From contig KL647292.1 in NCBI GenBank assembly GCA_000727475.1, positions 421,882-485,881 of the forward strand: 64,000 nucleotides of DNA, written 5' to 3'. The translations under genes were made by a program, and so were the position numbers. The notes under the pieces were generated by a model, which saw only the letters and a list, made by a program, of their open reading frames with translations, was not told where the DNA came from and searched no databases. Shown piece after piece: positions 11,947 to 22,639 of the stretch. The stretch is from Sarcocystis neurona. Its lineage: Eukaryota; Apicomplexa; Conoidasida; Eucoccidiorida; Sarcocystidae. Numbering within the stretch: the stretch's first letter is position 1; each line of letters starts with the position of its first letter.

Positions 11947-14900
11947 ATGGCGGAGAACTGTGGAGGCGGCCAGGTCCCACTGGTGTCCAACGCAACGTCT
12001 GTCTGCGGCTCCGACCGCGCACTTGTTCTCGACTTCGGCAGTCAATATAGTCGCCTGATTGTGCGACGACTTCGAGAAATCGGTGTCTACAGCGAACTTC
12101 GACGATGCGACGTTCCACTAAGTGTAGGTTACATTCGAATCTAGCTGGACTTCCTGTCCGGCGTCCACTCGCCCACCGCTTCTTTTTCATTCTCTGACCC
12201 AAGTGTAAAGCTGTCCGGAGTACAAAGCTAAAGGCGCTGTGCGTGAAAAAAGGACATGTACGGTGTTGATTCCAGTTAGACACAGAAGGGCTGCACCCGT
12301 CGTAGGTGAAACGGGAAGCGTCTGCGGCGATTTCTGCAGCAGTTGCTCTTCGTATGTTGCAGAAGTAAAATCAAGAGCGGATGAGGCGATGCCATTCAGA
12401 AAAAGACTTCCTTATAACAGGGGTGTACGCGTGAGGCGGGAGACCACTTGGGTTCTGGACGCCGGTGTGGAAAGCGTAGTGTTCCTATTTCGCTTGAGAG
12501 GCTTTGCAGTCGGAAAGCAGATTCGAGCGTGACTCTGCGTCTGAACGGATTACGTTGGATGGAGTAGAATATGTTGGAGTTCCATTGTACAGTGAGGACA
12601 TGAGTGTATGTATATTTGACTACTCCTATGTGGAAACTTCAATGACGACAAGGCAGTGGCGTTACGGAAACACGAGGACCTGGTACGCAGAACGGATGGC
12701 GGTGCGAAGTTCTACCTGTTAAATTGTTTGTGCGGAAGCTGTCACCTGGAAGAAGTGTCACATGCAGGAGTGGACGAGGGAAGTTCACAACGTCGCGTTG
12801 TGTTAGCAAGCAGAGGCATTTTTGCCGGCAGTGTGAAAGGTTGTGTGACGCTGAGACTTTCTCTTGCGTGATAGGCACGCCGTCCTGCGCGTTTGCCAGC
12901 GGATGCGCCTGCGTTTGATTGACTTTCTCCAGTTTTGTTGCAGACGTTTAGCCCCTTCTCCTCTGCCTGGGCGTATCTTCTCACTCTGAAGATGTCCGTC
13001 GGTCTTCTTTCGCGCTCCCTTTTTATACGTGTTTTTCTATGTAAGTGTAAGTATACGCAGTCTGTGGACCGCTGCACGTGTGGCCGAAATTCGAGCTTTT
13101 TTTGAACAGTGTTGTTGCTGTTTCGTTCCCATCTTTTTCTGCCCGTCGGCACGGTCTCTGTCTCTCTTTTCGCCTACAGGCGTGTATGTTGGATTCTTGT
13201 GTGTTTTCTGTGGTGCCGCTGCCACGACAGGAAATCAAAGAATTCAAGCCTGCAGCGGTCATTTTGTCTGGCGGTCCGAGTTCGGTGTATGAAGACGGCA
13301 GTCCACACGTGGCTGCGTCCTTTTTTACCTGGGCTGAGGAGCACAAAGTCGCGGTGCTCGGCATTTGCTACGGCTTGCAAGAGATGTGCTACGCGTTAGG
13401 CGGAGAAGTCCAAAGTGGGAAAAAACGGGAATTTGGCAGCACGTGGATCACAGTCTGCAAGATCGACGGGAAGACTGCGGCAGCTGACGGTGCTGTTGAT
13501 TCGGCGACAGTTGTCAACGGTGTCCTCGCCGATGGCGCTCCTGCGGAAGCTTCGGCAGATGTCGCCTGTAGCTCACAGCGGCTGCAACAGCAGTCGTCCA
13601 CAGCCGCAACACACAGCGGTCCGGCAGACGCAGCAGCGGGGGACAGAGAGACAGCAGAAGTTTGCTCGCAGGAGGCAGGTGGTTTGTTTGATGACTGTCT
13701 CCTGCGGGAAAGTGAGCAAACTGAGGAAGGCACACAGGCGAAAAAGAAACAGAAGAAAGAGGGAGATATGCTGGTGTGGATGAGTCACGGGGACAAAGTT
13801 ACTCGTCTTCCGCCCGGATTTACGGTAAGACGCACACACAGATCTGTAGCCGGCAGTGAGTCCCGCGCATGACACGGCGTGCGCCGTTCAGGTGTACGTA
13901 CACCGTGGTGGATCACTGGATACTAGAAAGCAGACATGTGGAGCCTTTGCAGCGGAATCTGTCAGCGTCTGCTCTAAGGAAGTTGCACGTTAGTTACAAG
14001 TGGCAGACGACTCGGTTGACGTCGCATTGTTGGCCAGGTGTCACACATGCACTGAAGAGACAGAAAGGGGAGAACAAAGGACGCGCCGAATGCCGTCCTG
14101 CAGTTCCGTCTTGACTGCCGTAGCGCGGTGTATTCTTGTATGTGTGTGTGTGTCAATTGTGTCAACAAAGAGGTGTATATTATAGGTAACAGCATAAATG
14201 AGGGAGCAGACGAAGTTGTGTACGCACGGCTGAGTAGATCGTCCGGTGTATGGGTGTGTAGTAGAGCGCAACAGGCGCCCTACCCTCCGGAAGGCGACTT
14301 CGGTGACAGCTACGATCCCCATACAGAGACCTCCCCAAGCGTACATACGCTCGACGCCTGCACGCGGGTCTGCTTCGAATTGCAGACACAACACACTGCT
14401 TCCGATATTCTGATTTACACGTGAATATATATGGGCGAGTTCCATCTCTACAAATAAGTAATGTGTGTATATGTGCGAGTTCACGGTGTGTAAACGCAAA
14501 TCTTTGAATCTCTACGTATACGCACGATACTCTTGGCAGATTTGTTTCCTGTCGTGTGTTTATTGTCTGCCGCGTCGAGGTGTAACACGTATGCAGGATA
14601 CTTTTGAGACGGGTTTGTTTATCCCTCTGTGTTTATTAGCCGCCGCTTCCAGGTGTGGTCAGCGCTGTAGTTTTGTATGTCTGTGTCACGTGTGTGTGTG
14701 TGTGTTGCAGGTGCTCGCTTCAAGTGTTTCCTGCTCCTTCGCGGCGGTGGGGGATTTTTCTCGACGATTCTACGGCCTGCAGTTTCACCCGGAGGTGACG
14801 CACACGCCACAGGGGGCGCAGGTGCTACGCAACTTCGTGCTGCGGATAGCGAAACTGCGGCCGTCATGGACGATGAAAAATTTTCTACGAGCGTCGATCG

Positions 14901-17900
14901 AAGACATTCGTGAGCGAGTGGGAGAGGAGGCGCTGGTACTTGGTGCCCTCAGCGGCGGCGTGGATTCCACTGTCGCTGCTGCGCTCGTGTCTCGTGCAGT
15001 TGGCAAGAGATTTCAGGGTGTCCTGATTGACACTGGCTTGTTAAGGTCAGAAGGAAGAAAACGGAGATAAAAAGAAGGGAAAAGGACGAGGGGCGTCAGC
15101 AGACGAGGAGGAAGAGAAGATAGGGACGCAAGAGACAGGGAAAGGACGGGGGGGGTGCGAAGAAGAAGAAGAAGAGGGCGAAGAAGGGAGAAGAGGAACG
15201 GAGTGGAAGAGGAACAGTAGGACAGGAGGACGATAGAAGATTTGGGGGAAGACAGGAGAAAGGTTAGGGAGTCGGTTACAAAGAAGCGAAGAAGAAGGAA
15301 GAAGAGGAAGGGGAAAGAGGAAAAACGTGACGTGAGTGGACGACAGCGGGTTTAGGCGCGAGGTGGTCAGAGAGGCCGAGTTCGTGAAGTATCGAAGAAA
15401 ATTTGAGACAGCGAGCGGAGGGGGAGGGGGAGGAGGAGGAGAAAGAAGGAGGAAGAGGGAAAACAGCAAGTAGATGGGAGACAAACAGAAAGCACACGGA
15501 CACAAGAAGGGAGGTGTCGACGTTCAAAAGCAGCAAGCGTCCCAACAACGAAAATGCACAGCAGCAGAGAAAACTGAGCCGACAAGGATGGATAGAAAGC
15601 GCTGTGGGAGGAAGCGGCGCGCGCGTGTAAAGTTAGAAATGTCCTTCTTGTAGCCTCCTCTGCAGGACTACTTTCCTTCGGTGACTCACATCTGTTTACA
15701 TACGGGTGGAAAGTCGTCTCAAGGTCGGTAGATTTTGGTGGACGAGCGCCTTTCCACAGACGTAGCCCTGGTCTGGGTCTGTGCCACAGTCAATTCGTAC
15801 ACGAGCTGTAAATACAGCGGAATACGGTAGTGGGTGAGTATGTGTGTACATCCACGTCTGCATCTCCGGGTCCCCGGAAAAAGCAAAAGTTTTGTTCTGT
15901 GGGAATAGAGTAGCACTATGCAATATGTATTCGCGTGTAAAACAGAGGGGCTGTTTCTTCACGCGCATAGTGTCTAGAGGTTAAAACTTGTAAGTGTGTC
16001 CACGTCTTTCTCCAGGTGTAAAGAGAAGTTTCCTGTTTTTTGTTGTGTACCCCGCTGCCCGTGTCTAGAAAGAAGATATGATGACCTTCACCGATGTTTC
16101 TTTGGCTTGCGAGATTTTCTGGTTCAGAAAAGACGAGGCAGTCAATACGCTGAACGCGTTACGGTCGATTTTCGTCGATGCATCGGTGGAATGCGTGGAC
16201 GCGCGTGCGACGTTTCTGTCTGCGTTGAGCGGTGTGCGGGACCCGGAGGAGAAGAGGAAAATAATCGGCAAGCTGTTTGTGGAGGAGTTTGAGAAGTACG
16301 TGAAGGGAAAGAATATCGTCGCGAAGTCGACCTTTTTGCTGCAGGGCACGCTCTACCCCGACGTTATAGAAAGCTCTTCCTACAAGGGGCCGTCACATAC
16401 AATCAAAACACATCACAACGTCGGCGGTCTGCCAGAGAAGATGCATATGAAAGTGCTGGAGCCGCTACGCGATCTCTTCAAAGGTGAGCGAGCAGCGGCG
16501 TTGGATTCCTGCACCCAGTGCCACGTCAAGAAGCGAATAGAAGGTTCTCGGGTCCCCTTGCGTTTATTTAGCTATATCTTTTCTGTTGTCGCAACAGCAG
16601 CAAAATGAGAAGCAACAGATGCACCGACGGGGTAGCAGCGGCAGCAAGAGCACCAGCACCAGCAATAATGGCAAAAAAGAGGGAGAGCCGTGTGCGTTGT
16701 GTCGTGCGCATCATAGAAATACGCGCGGAAAATTAAACTGGGAGAGACAGATGAGCAGCACAGATGTACTCTGCGAGATATTCGAGTTGCAGCGCGCTGC
16801 TCACAGCTCGAAATGCGCCAGAATAGCATGCAGGGAGCACCAGCTCCGTAGCGAAAGCAGCAAGTTGCGCCGAACAGGAGAGTGTGCTGCGTGTGTTGCT
16901 CTTGTCCTTTCATGACCGGACCGCACGAGACGCTTGCGCGGTGGTGTTGGCAGAAACGAAGTTGGTTGGCAGTAGGTAGTCTGCTGCCAGGAGTTACTGC
17001 TGTGTAAGCTCCCACGTCATCCTTGCTGTCTGTTTGTCGGTTTCCCATTTCTTTTTCATTGGCGCGCTTTACGTTTACGTAAAGCATCCCGCTCTCGCCA
17101 CTTTAGAGAACTGCTCTGGCACTTTTGCAGCAACACCGTCCAACGGCGTGACGAGCATGCCTAGCTCGACGCCGACGCGTTCCCATGTGTTTCACAGAGG
17201 ATCGCATACACTTCACATTCTCCATAAATACCCGTCTCCGCTGAGGATCCATCCGAAACGGACGTGCAGGTTCTGTCTGCGTCTTCTTGTGAAGAGCACC
17301 TTTGGTGCGCGGTGCGTGCGTTTGTTGACCTTTTGTTTCGACGAGCTGTTGGCAGTGTCGACTAGCCGTCGGCAGTATTCAGACTCGCAACACTGCCACC
17401 GGTGGTGGTCTGCGTTTATTCGCCCTTCTGCGGTCACTGTCTATATTGCGTCTGCGTAGATGAAGTTCGTGCGCTGGGAGTTGAGCTGGGACTACCTCAC
17501 GACCGCGTGTATCGCCATCCCTTCCCCGGGCCCGGCCTCGCCGTTCGAATAGTCGGAGAAGTAACTGCGGAAAGAGTCGCTGTGCTTCAGCGGGCAGACG
17601 CCATTTTCATCGAAGAAATCAGAGAAGCTGGTCTTTACAATAAGATTGCACAGGTACGCCACACGCGTGACCAGGTGTACGTGTATGTGTGTTTGCACGT
17701 GTGTACGTGCACACGTGTACGTATACGTGCATCTGCGTGGGTATACGTATATGCGGTGTATGTGTGTGCGTGTGTGTGCATATATATGTATATATATATA
17801 TATATACGTACGTACGTATGTAGGTACGTATGTATGTATGTACGTATGCATTCGCACGTATTTGTGTCTGCATCTACTTATGTATGTATGTCCGTGTGCA

Positions 17901-19342
17901 TATATACACATGTGTATACACATATATGTAAGTGTATATGTCTATCTGTGTCTCCGTCGACAGAGTATACACATCACATATATGATGTGCTCTGCGTAGA
18001 TGTATATGCACATACGGATACGTGTACGTTTGTGTACGTGGGTTGCAGCAAGCAGGCTGCTCTTCTGCTCGAGTGCGCAATCAAAAGATTCGATTTTGCT
18101 TCTAGAGAGAGCTCAGGTCTCCGCACTTGCATTTGTGGGCAGAAGACGCCGCAACGCCCGTGTATGTGTGTATACATGTATGTGTATGGTTTTGATGTAT
18201 ATATGGGTGCGTGTAGGCGTGGGGGTCGATGGTTTGTGAGTCTTTTTGTGTTCGTTGGTTTGTGGATGTTTATCCGCAGTTGAACTTTCACTGACATTTC
18301 TGTGGGTAGTCGTAGTGGTTTACAGAAGTACAGGTGCAGACACAGCCACCCACACACACCCGCACACGGCCCCACACGCACACGTATGAACTAACAAAGG
18401 CTGCGTGCGGTGTATTACGTAGAACGGGCGTACTCTTTGCACGTCTGCTGCAGTTGGCAGATGGCCTCTTATCAAAAGGTATGTTAGCGTGGTCTGGCTG
18501 CCTCCAGAGTGCTTAGCACGTTTCTCTGTGGGTGCGTGTATTGTATTTATAGCCGTACGCGGACACGGATTTGGACGTGTGCTTGTGTGGGTGTGTGTTT
18601 CACCTACGTTGTGCGATGGCAGATATGATGAGTTCTTTTCACTTTTTTCCATTTGTATTTGTTAGTCACTACTCACTCGAGAATGCGAACATAACGAGTA
18701 CAGCAGCGGACAAACGCGTCGCACACTAGCGGTGATGTTTGTTCGGGTAGTATAGGAGGCAAATTATATGACCGGTACACTCACGTGCATGTGGGTGAAT
18801 ACCAGTAGATACGTAGATCTATATAGAGGTATATGTATGATACCAACACATGTTGCTTTTTTTCGTCATTTTCTCCGCCTGATTGCATGTTTGCGTACGG
18901 TGTTCCTTCTTTCGTTGAGAGAGGTTTACTGCGTGGTGAAGTGTAAATGTAGAGAGAAAAAGAAGTAGATGTAGAGAGGGAGAGAGAGAAAAAGGCATAC
19001 ACACTTATGTGTGTGTATCTGTGTGCGTATTGCCATCGGAGGGTGATGTCCGTATCTGTTGCTCTGTGTTTGTTTTATCTTCTTTGTTTTCGTTTATAGG
19101 CCTTCGTGGTGCTTCTCCCTGATGCCCCTTCTGTAGGGGTGATGGGAGACTGTCGCACTTACGAGTGGACATGCGTGCTGCGAGCAGTGGAAAGTGCAGA
19201 TTACATGACTGCCGACTGGAGCCGGTTGCCGTATGACGTCGTTGCGCGCGTTTCTTCGAGAATTATAAATGAAGTAAGAGGAGTGAACAGGGTAGTGATG
19301 GATGTGTCAAGCAAGCCGCCGGCGACGATCGAGTGGGAGTGA
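11947..19342 (+). CDS. guaA: GMP synthase (glutamine-hydrolysing), six exons
   Basis: It amidates XMP to GMP using ATP and glutamine, the last step of guanine nucleotide synthesis. Exons: 11947-12123, 13231-13824, 14711-15045, 16128-16483, 17460-17653, 19100-19342. All introns are GT/AG and phases match, giving 632 aa. The class I glutamine amidotransferase domain carries LDFGSQYS near the start, nucleophile Cys105 in GICYGLQ, and His283/Glu285 in GLQFHPEV. The ATP-pyrophosphatase P-loop SGGVDST is at residues 338-344. The dimerisation domain contains [11 protein letters not shown] and [12 protein letters not shown] and ends KPPATIEWE, the family's usual terminus. The start is the first in-frame ATG and has A at -3 and G at +4. 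The bacterial enzyme is about 525 aa; the extra length here is mainly a low-complexity insert at about residues 140-236. Confidence 0.96.
12124..13230 (+). other. GMP synthase intron 1
   Basis: The donor is GTAGGT after codon Ser59, and the acceptor is ccacgacag before GAA. Phase 0. No repeat or embedded gene is seen. Confidence 0.85.
13471..13761 (+). other. Low-complexity insertion in the GMP synthase amidotransferase domain
   Basis: Within exon 2, between the strand ending VCKIDGK and the conserved MSHGDKV, about 97 residues rich in Ala, Ser, Glu and Gln replace a link of about 20 residues in bacterial enzymes. It ends with a Lys-rich KKKQKK motif. It shares the exon and frame with catalytic sequence, so it is translated. 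Confidence 0.8.
13825..14710 (+). other. GMP synthase intron 2
   Basis: The donor is GTAAGA, and the acceptor tgtgttgcag follows a (TG)n pyrimidine-poor tract. Phase 0. Short TG runs lie near 14140 and 14690. Confidence 0.88.
15046..16127 (+). other. GMP synthase intron 3, with a long purine-rich tract
   Basis: The donor GTCAGA splits an Arg codon after AG and the acceptor ggttcag supplies A. The first 500 bases (about 15050-15560) are strongly biased to G and A on the plus strand. The long open frame on the other strand is only the complement of this tract. Confidence 0.85.
16484..17459 (+). other. GMP synthase intron 4
   Basis: The donor is GTGAGC after LFK plus one base, and the acceptor tctgcgtag lets G plus AT form Asp. 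No gene is seen inside; a few CAG units lie near 16595-16670. Confidence 0.85.
17654..19099 (+). repeat. GMP synthase intron 5, microsatellite-rich
   Basis: The donor is GTACGC and the acceptor gtttatag. From about 17690 to 18040 it is nearly all alternating purine-pyrimidine: TG runs, a TA run near 17780-17806, then CGTA/TGTA tetranucleotides to about 17890. Further TG and CA stretches occur at 18160-18200 and 18340-18390. Confidence 0.85.
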
Positions 19343-20424
19343 ACGGAAAAAGAGAAGTGGAGAGAGGCGGAATGAAAAAGCATCAAGGGGGACATGCTCC
19401 TGTTTCCGAGGCGGGGAACAGAGGGGAAGAAGAGAAGGACAGAAAGAGTGGAGAGAAGAAGGCAGGAAGCAACGGGCAACGCTAGCAGATAGAGATTTCT
19501 ATGGAAGAAAACACAAAAAAACGCATTGTTAGATGGAGAAAGAATATAAGATCAAGATATCCGTGGGGCCGAAAGCAAGGTCAACAGACAGGCCAAACAG
19601 GAGACGAAGATTTTGGTGGACCGAAGCGAAGAGGGAGAGGAGGAGGAGGCCAAAGGAAATATAGAGGAAGAGGCGAAGGGCAGGAACGAGAAAAAAGAGG
19701 AAAGAGACCAGGTGAGAGACAGGAATAAACGTGGGGAAACTGGGACAGCAACGAGAAGAAGATGCTCAACTTTCGTTTCAGCATTCACAGTGTTTTTTTG
19801 TCTCTAGCATTTTCAAGTGGAAAAGCAGTGCTTGGCTGTCTTGAGTGGGTGTCCGCTAGTCCGGGAGGACCCGAGTTTTGATGATAGTGAACCGGGAGTG
19901 CTCGCCATCACAGCACTTCTATCGTGTGTGCAGTGCTCAAAGAGCGCAAGAAAGTCGCGTGTAAGGTACACGCAACGACAATATCACTTTTCCTTGTCTA
20001 CCCTGCTGCTTTAGAAATTTCGTTCCTCGAGCCCCCTCGCGGATACTTTCTCTAAGAAAACACTGGATGTATTCTTTCGTAGGAACTGCGTAGTTCTTGT
20101 TCGTCGTGTTCATGAGCGTCTCACAGGCGCTACACTCCTACATTCCGCAGACCACCACGGATCAGATTAGTCACTTGAGGAAGAAAGAAGATACGGAGGA
20201 CTGATGCTCCCGTAAGTCGCTCTTCCGGCTCACGATGAACATTGCATCTACACTGAGACTTTTTCGAGGGAAACGCGGACGATAAATCGTAAAATCTTGA
20301 CACTTTGCTGAGTTGGCGTGACGTTCCAGAAGAAACAGACATTAGGTTTTCGGCTTAAGTGTGTTCACCAGAAATTATTTTTGAACGTTTTTTCGATATT
20401 GAACAACGCATTGAGCAGGTGGGA
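19343..20424. other. 3' flank of GMP synthase, purine-rich
   Basis: Directly after the stop codon the plus strand is biased to G and A until about 19760, similar to intron 3. The remainder to 20424 shows no gene or repeat I recognise. Confidence 0.5.
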
Positions 20425-20572
20425 ACAGTCGCTCAGAGGAAAGGAAGACATGCGAAGCGGTTGCATTGTTTGGGTAGGTGACGCAAGAAACAACTCGGCG
20501 CAGTCGCAAGCAATGGGGAGCACCGCTCTACTTGTCACAGGCCCCCTATGTAGTGTGACCAGTAAACGCTGC
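20425..20572. repeat. Left arm of a 148-bp imperfect inverted repeat
   Basis: It runs from acagtcgctcag to agtaaacgctgc and matches the reverse complement of 20779-20926 with scattered mismatches over equal lengths. Confidence 0.75.
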
Positions 20573-20612
20573 TAGGATGAGAAATGGCGGTACTCCTGTC
20601 GGAAATACAGTT

Positions 20613-20683
20613 GGGCCGTGGACGCTATCTAATTTACGCCCAGTCTCGCCGTTAGATCGACTACTCTCTCTACAGTTCTGTTT
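20613..20683. repeat. 71-bp direct repeat, copy 1
   Basis: It contains tctaatttacgc and cgttagatcgact and matches 20955-21025 in the same orientation. On the minus strand both copies read as similar peptides (KLDS and SRSN in each), so the unit may derive from coding sequence. Confidence 0.7.
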
Positions 20684-20690
20684 GCATATC

Positions 20691-20768
20691 TGCGCCGACT
20701 TGTTGCTTGCTTGACTTATCCAGACGGAACAACCGCTTCTCATGTCTCTCGTTCCTCTGAGCGAGTCT
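20691..20768. repeat. Partial extra copy of the inverted-repeat arm
   Basis: About 78 bp in the same orientation as 20848-20925, sharing aaccgcttctca and cctctgagcga-like blocks. It shows more divergence than the two full arms. Confidence 0.65.
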
Positions 20769-20778
20769 TCTCATCCCC

Positions 20779-20926
20779 GCAGCGTTTACTGGTCACACTA
20801 CGTAGAGAGCCTGTGACAAGCAGAGCGATGCTCCCCTCTACTTGCAACCGCGCCTAGTCGTTGCCTGCTTCACTTGTCCAAACGAAGCAACCGCTTCTCA
20901 GGTCCTTGTTTCCCCTGAGCGACTGT
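20779..20926. repeat. Right arm of the 148-bp inverted repeat
   Basis: It starts gcagcgtttactggtcacac and ends ctgagcgactgt, the reverse complement of the left arm. The arms are separated by 206 bp that include copy 1 of the direct repeat. Confidence 0.75.
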
Positions 20927-20954
20927 GGCCACCTGCTCACGGTGTTTTTCACTA

Positions 20955-21025
20955 AGGGCGTGGGCACTGTCTAATTTACGCTCAATCTCCTCGTTAGATC
21001 GACTAGCAGCGCGACAGTTCTGTTT
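20955..21025. repeat. 71-bp direct repeat, copy 2
   Basis: It matches 20613-20683. A minus-strand frame at 20870-21121 runs through it and through part of the right arm. I see no known domain in it. Confidence 0.7.
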
Positions 21026-21599
21026 CACTACCGGAAGAACCTCTGCACGACGGCCGAGCGGTACGTCACCGTCTGCAGGAAACTGAGTGGCTTTCTCCTT
21101 GAATGACACCGCACGCGACATACTTGGTTTATGGCTTACGGAAGATGGATTTCATCTGCGAGTATCAGATTCATGTGATACACGAATTATGATGAGAGAA
21201 AAGTGAAGCATATCCAATAGCAGCGGCGTTTTCTCTATGTGACTTGTAAAAGGTTTTGAATGATTGCGAGCGTCTTAAAGCAAACTACTGCCAGATGTTG
21301 AACTGGGTTCATGCGGCACTTTACAATGCCACCTATTGCTCGAATGAAGAGGAGAAGCGGCATATCTGATGCGTACAGCTATAGGAAGGGACATCATCAA
21401 CTGTGCTGGTGTTACCTCTGTCCGCTGCGACAGGGAGGGACGGGTTACGCAAGCGTAATGCTGGCTTGCGCAGCAGTATCAGAGACACTGAGTGGAAAGA
21501 AGGGATTATATAAGGTCGAGACAATGAAGTGGGCACTTATGGGTAGCCCCCATAGTAGAACACGGGCTGGTAGTGCCTTTTTCGTGAGAGCCGGAAGAG

Positions 21600-21800
21600 G
21601 GGGATGAGTAGTGTTAGTAGTGCTTGAAGTAATAATAACAGGTGTAACAGTACTAGAATTAGTAGCAGTTGCAGATTCAGCGGTGATGGTAGCCGTTCTA
21701 GTAGCCTTAGTAATTGAAGAGCCATATGGAAGAATTCTGTCGGTCGTGCTAGCAGTAGTTCAACGGTAGGCTACTTAATGAGTAGTAGTAACTAAAGAAA
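21600..21800. repeat. Degenerate AGT/TAG-type triplet tract
   Basis: Blocks such as gtagtgttagtagt, gtaataataacagg and tgagtagtagtaact recur with three-base periodicity. This is a different triplet from the CAG repeats elsewhere in the window and has decayed. Confidence 0.45.
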
Positions 21801-22639
21801 AACAACCATGATGCGGCGTTTTCTACCTGAGACTCGGAATGCTACACAGTGTATCCTGCTAGGGACCTTGAGCGGCTGCTGAACTGCGTAACAAGCAGCG
21901 ATACGGTCTGCGTAGCGGTTAGCCGATCCGCACGTTCTTTTGTGCTAGAAGGCACGTGCCACTTCTGATCCTCACGTCCATATGAATCTAGAATACATGT
22001 ACACAGAGCACACGTATTTATGGCCAGCACACTGACAGTCATACGCATGCGCATACTGCCTGGACAACAAGAATATTGCCCACTGGATTCAACAAAACAG
22101 ACAGCCTGCGGCGTAGAGGGTACCTGTAAAGACTAACGGAGGCATACAGGTGCAAGCATAAGGCAGGGCAGACACAAAAAAGAAGAGGAGGACACGCAAG
22201 GGGCCAAAGAGAAACAGTTGCACTGATGCAGCCCATAGTTCATAGATGTGAATGTTGTTGGAAATTGGTGTGACGCCACGTACGTGCACACACAGGCTAC
22301 AGGGCATTCCTCCTATTCCAGGCAAACTCAGAGAAGCTTTCCCAAGTCGAAGCTTCCCGTAAGACGCAAGCGGCCGTGGGAAGGGCACTAGACTGATTAC
22401 GACGTTTGAAACGTAAACCCCATGATCTCAAGCAGAAACGCGCTTGTATGTACATGTACGTGCGCAGGAACGTTTGCCTCCTTCTTTCTATCTATATCCA
22501 GACAAACAAATTTAGGGAGAGGCGGCGAACAGTGTTACGCTCGTAAAAGCACACAAACCTACACTGTGTCCGACATGTACGGCCGCGCTCGGTGCAAGCT
22601 TGCGTATATCCATGTTTTTCCAGTTTATTTGTGTCTTGC

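Noticed and set aside
15047..15505. 152-codon Ser/Phe/Leu-rich minus frame
   Set aside because: Complement of the purine-rich tract in GMP synthase intron 3.
17654..18283. Continuation of the exon 5 frame through a microsatellite
   Set aside because: Read-through past a good splice donor; the true next codons lie in exon 6, where the family sequence resumes.
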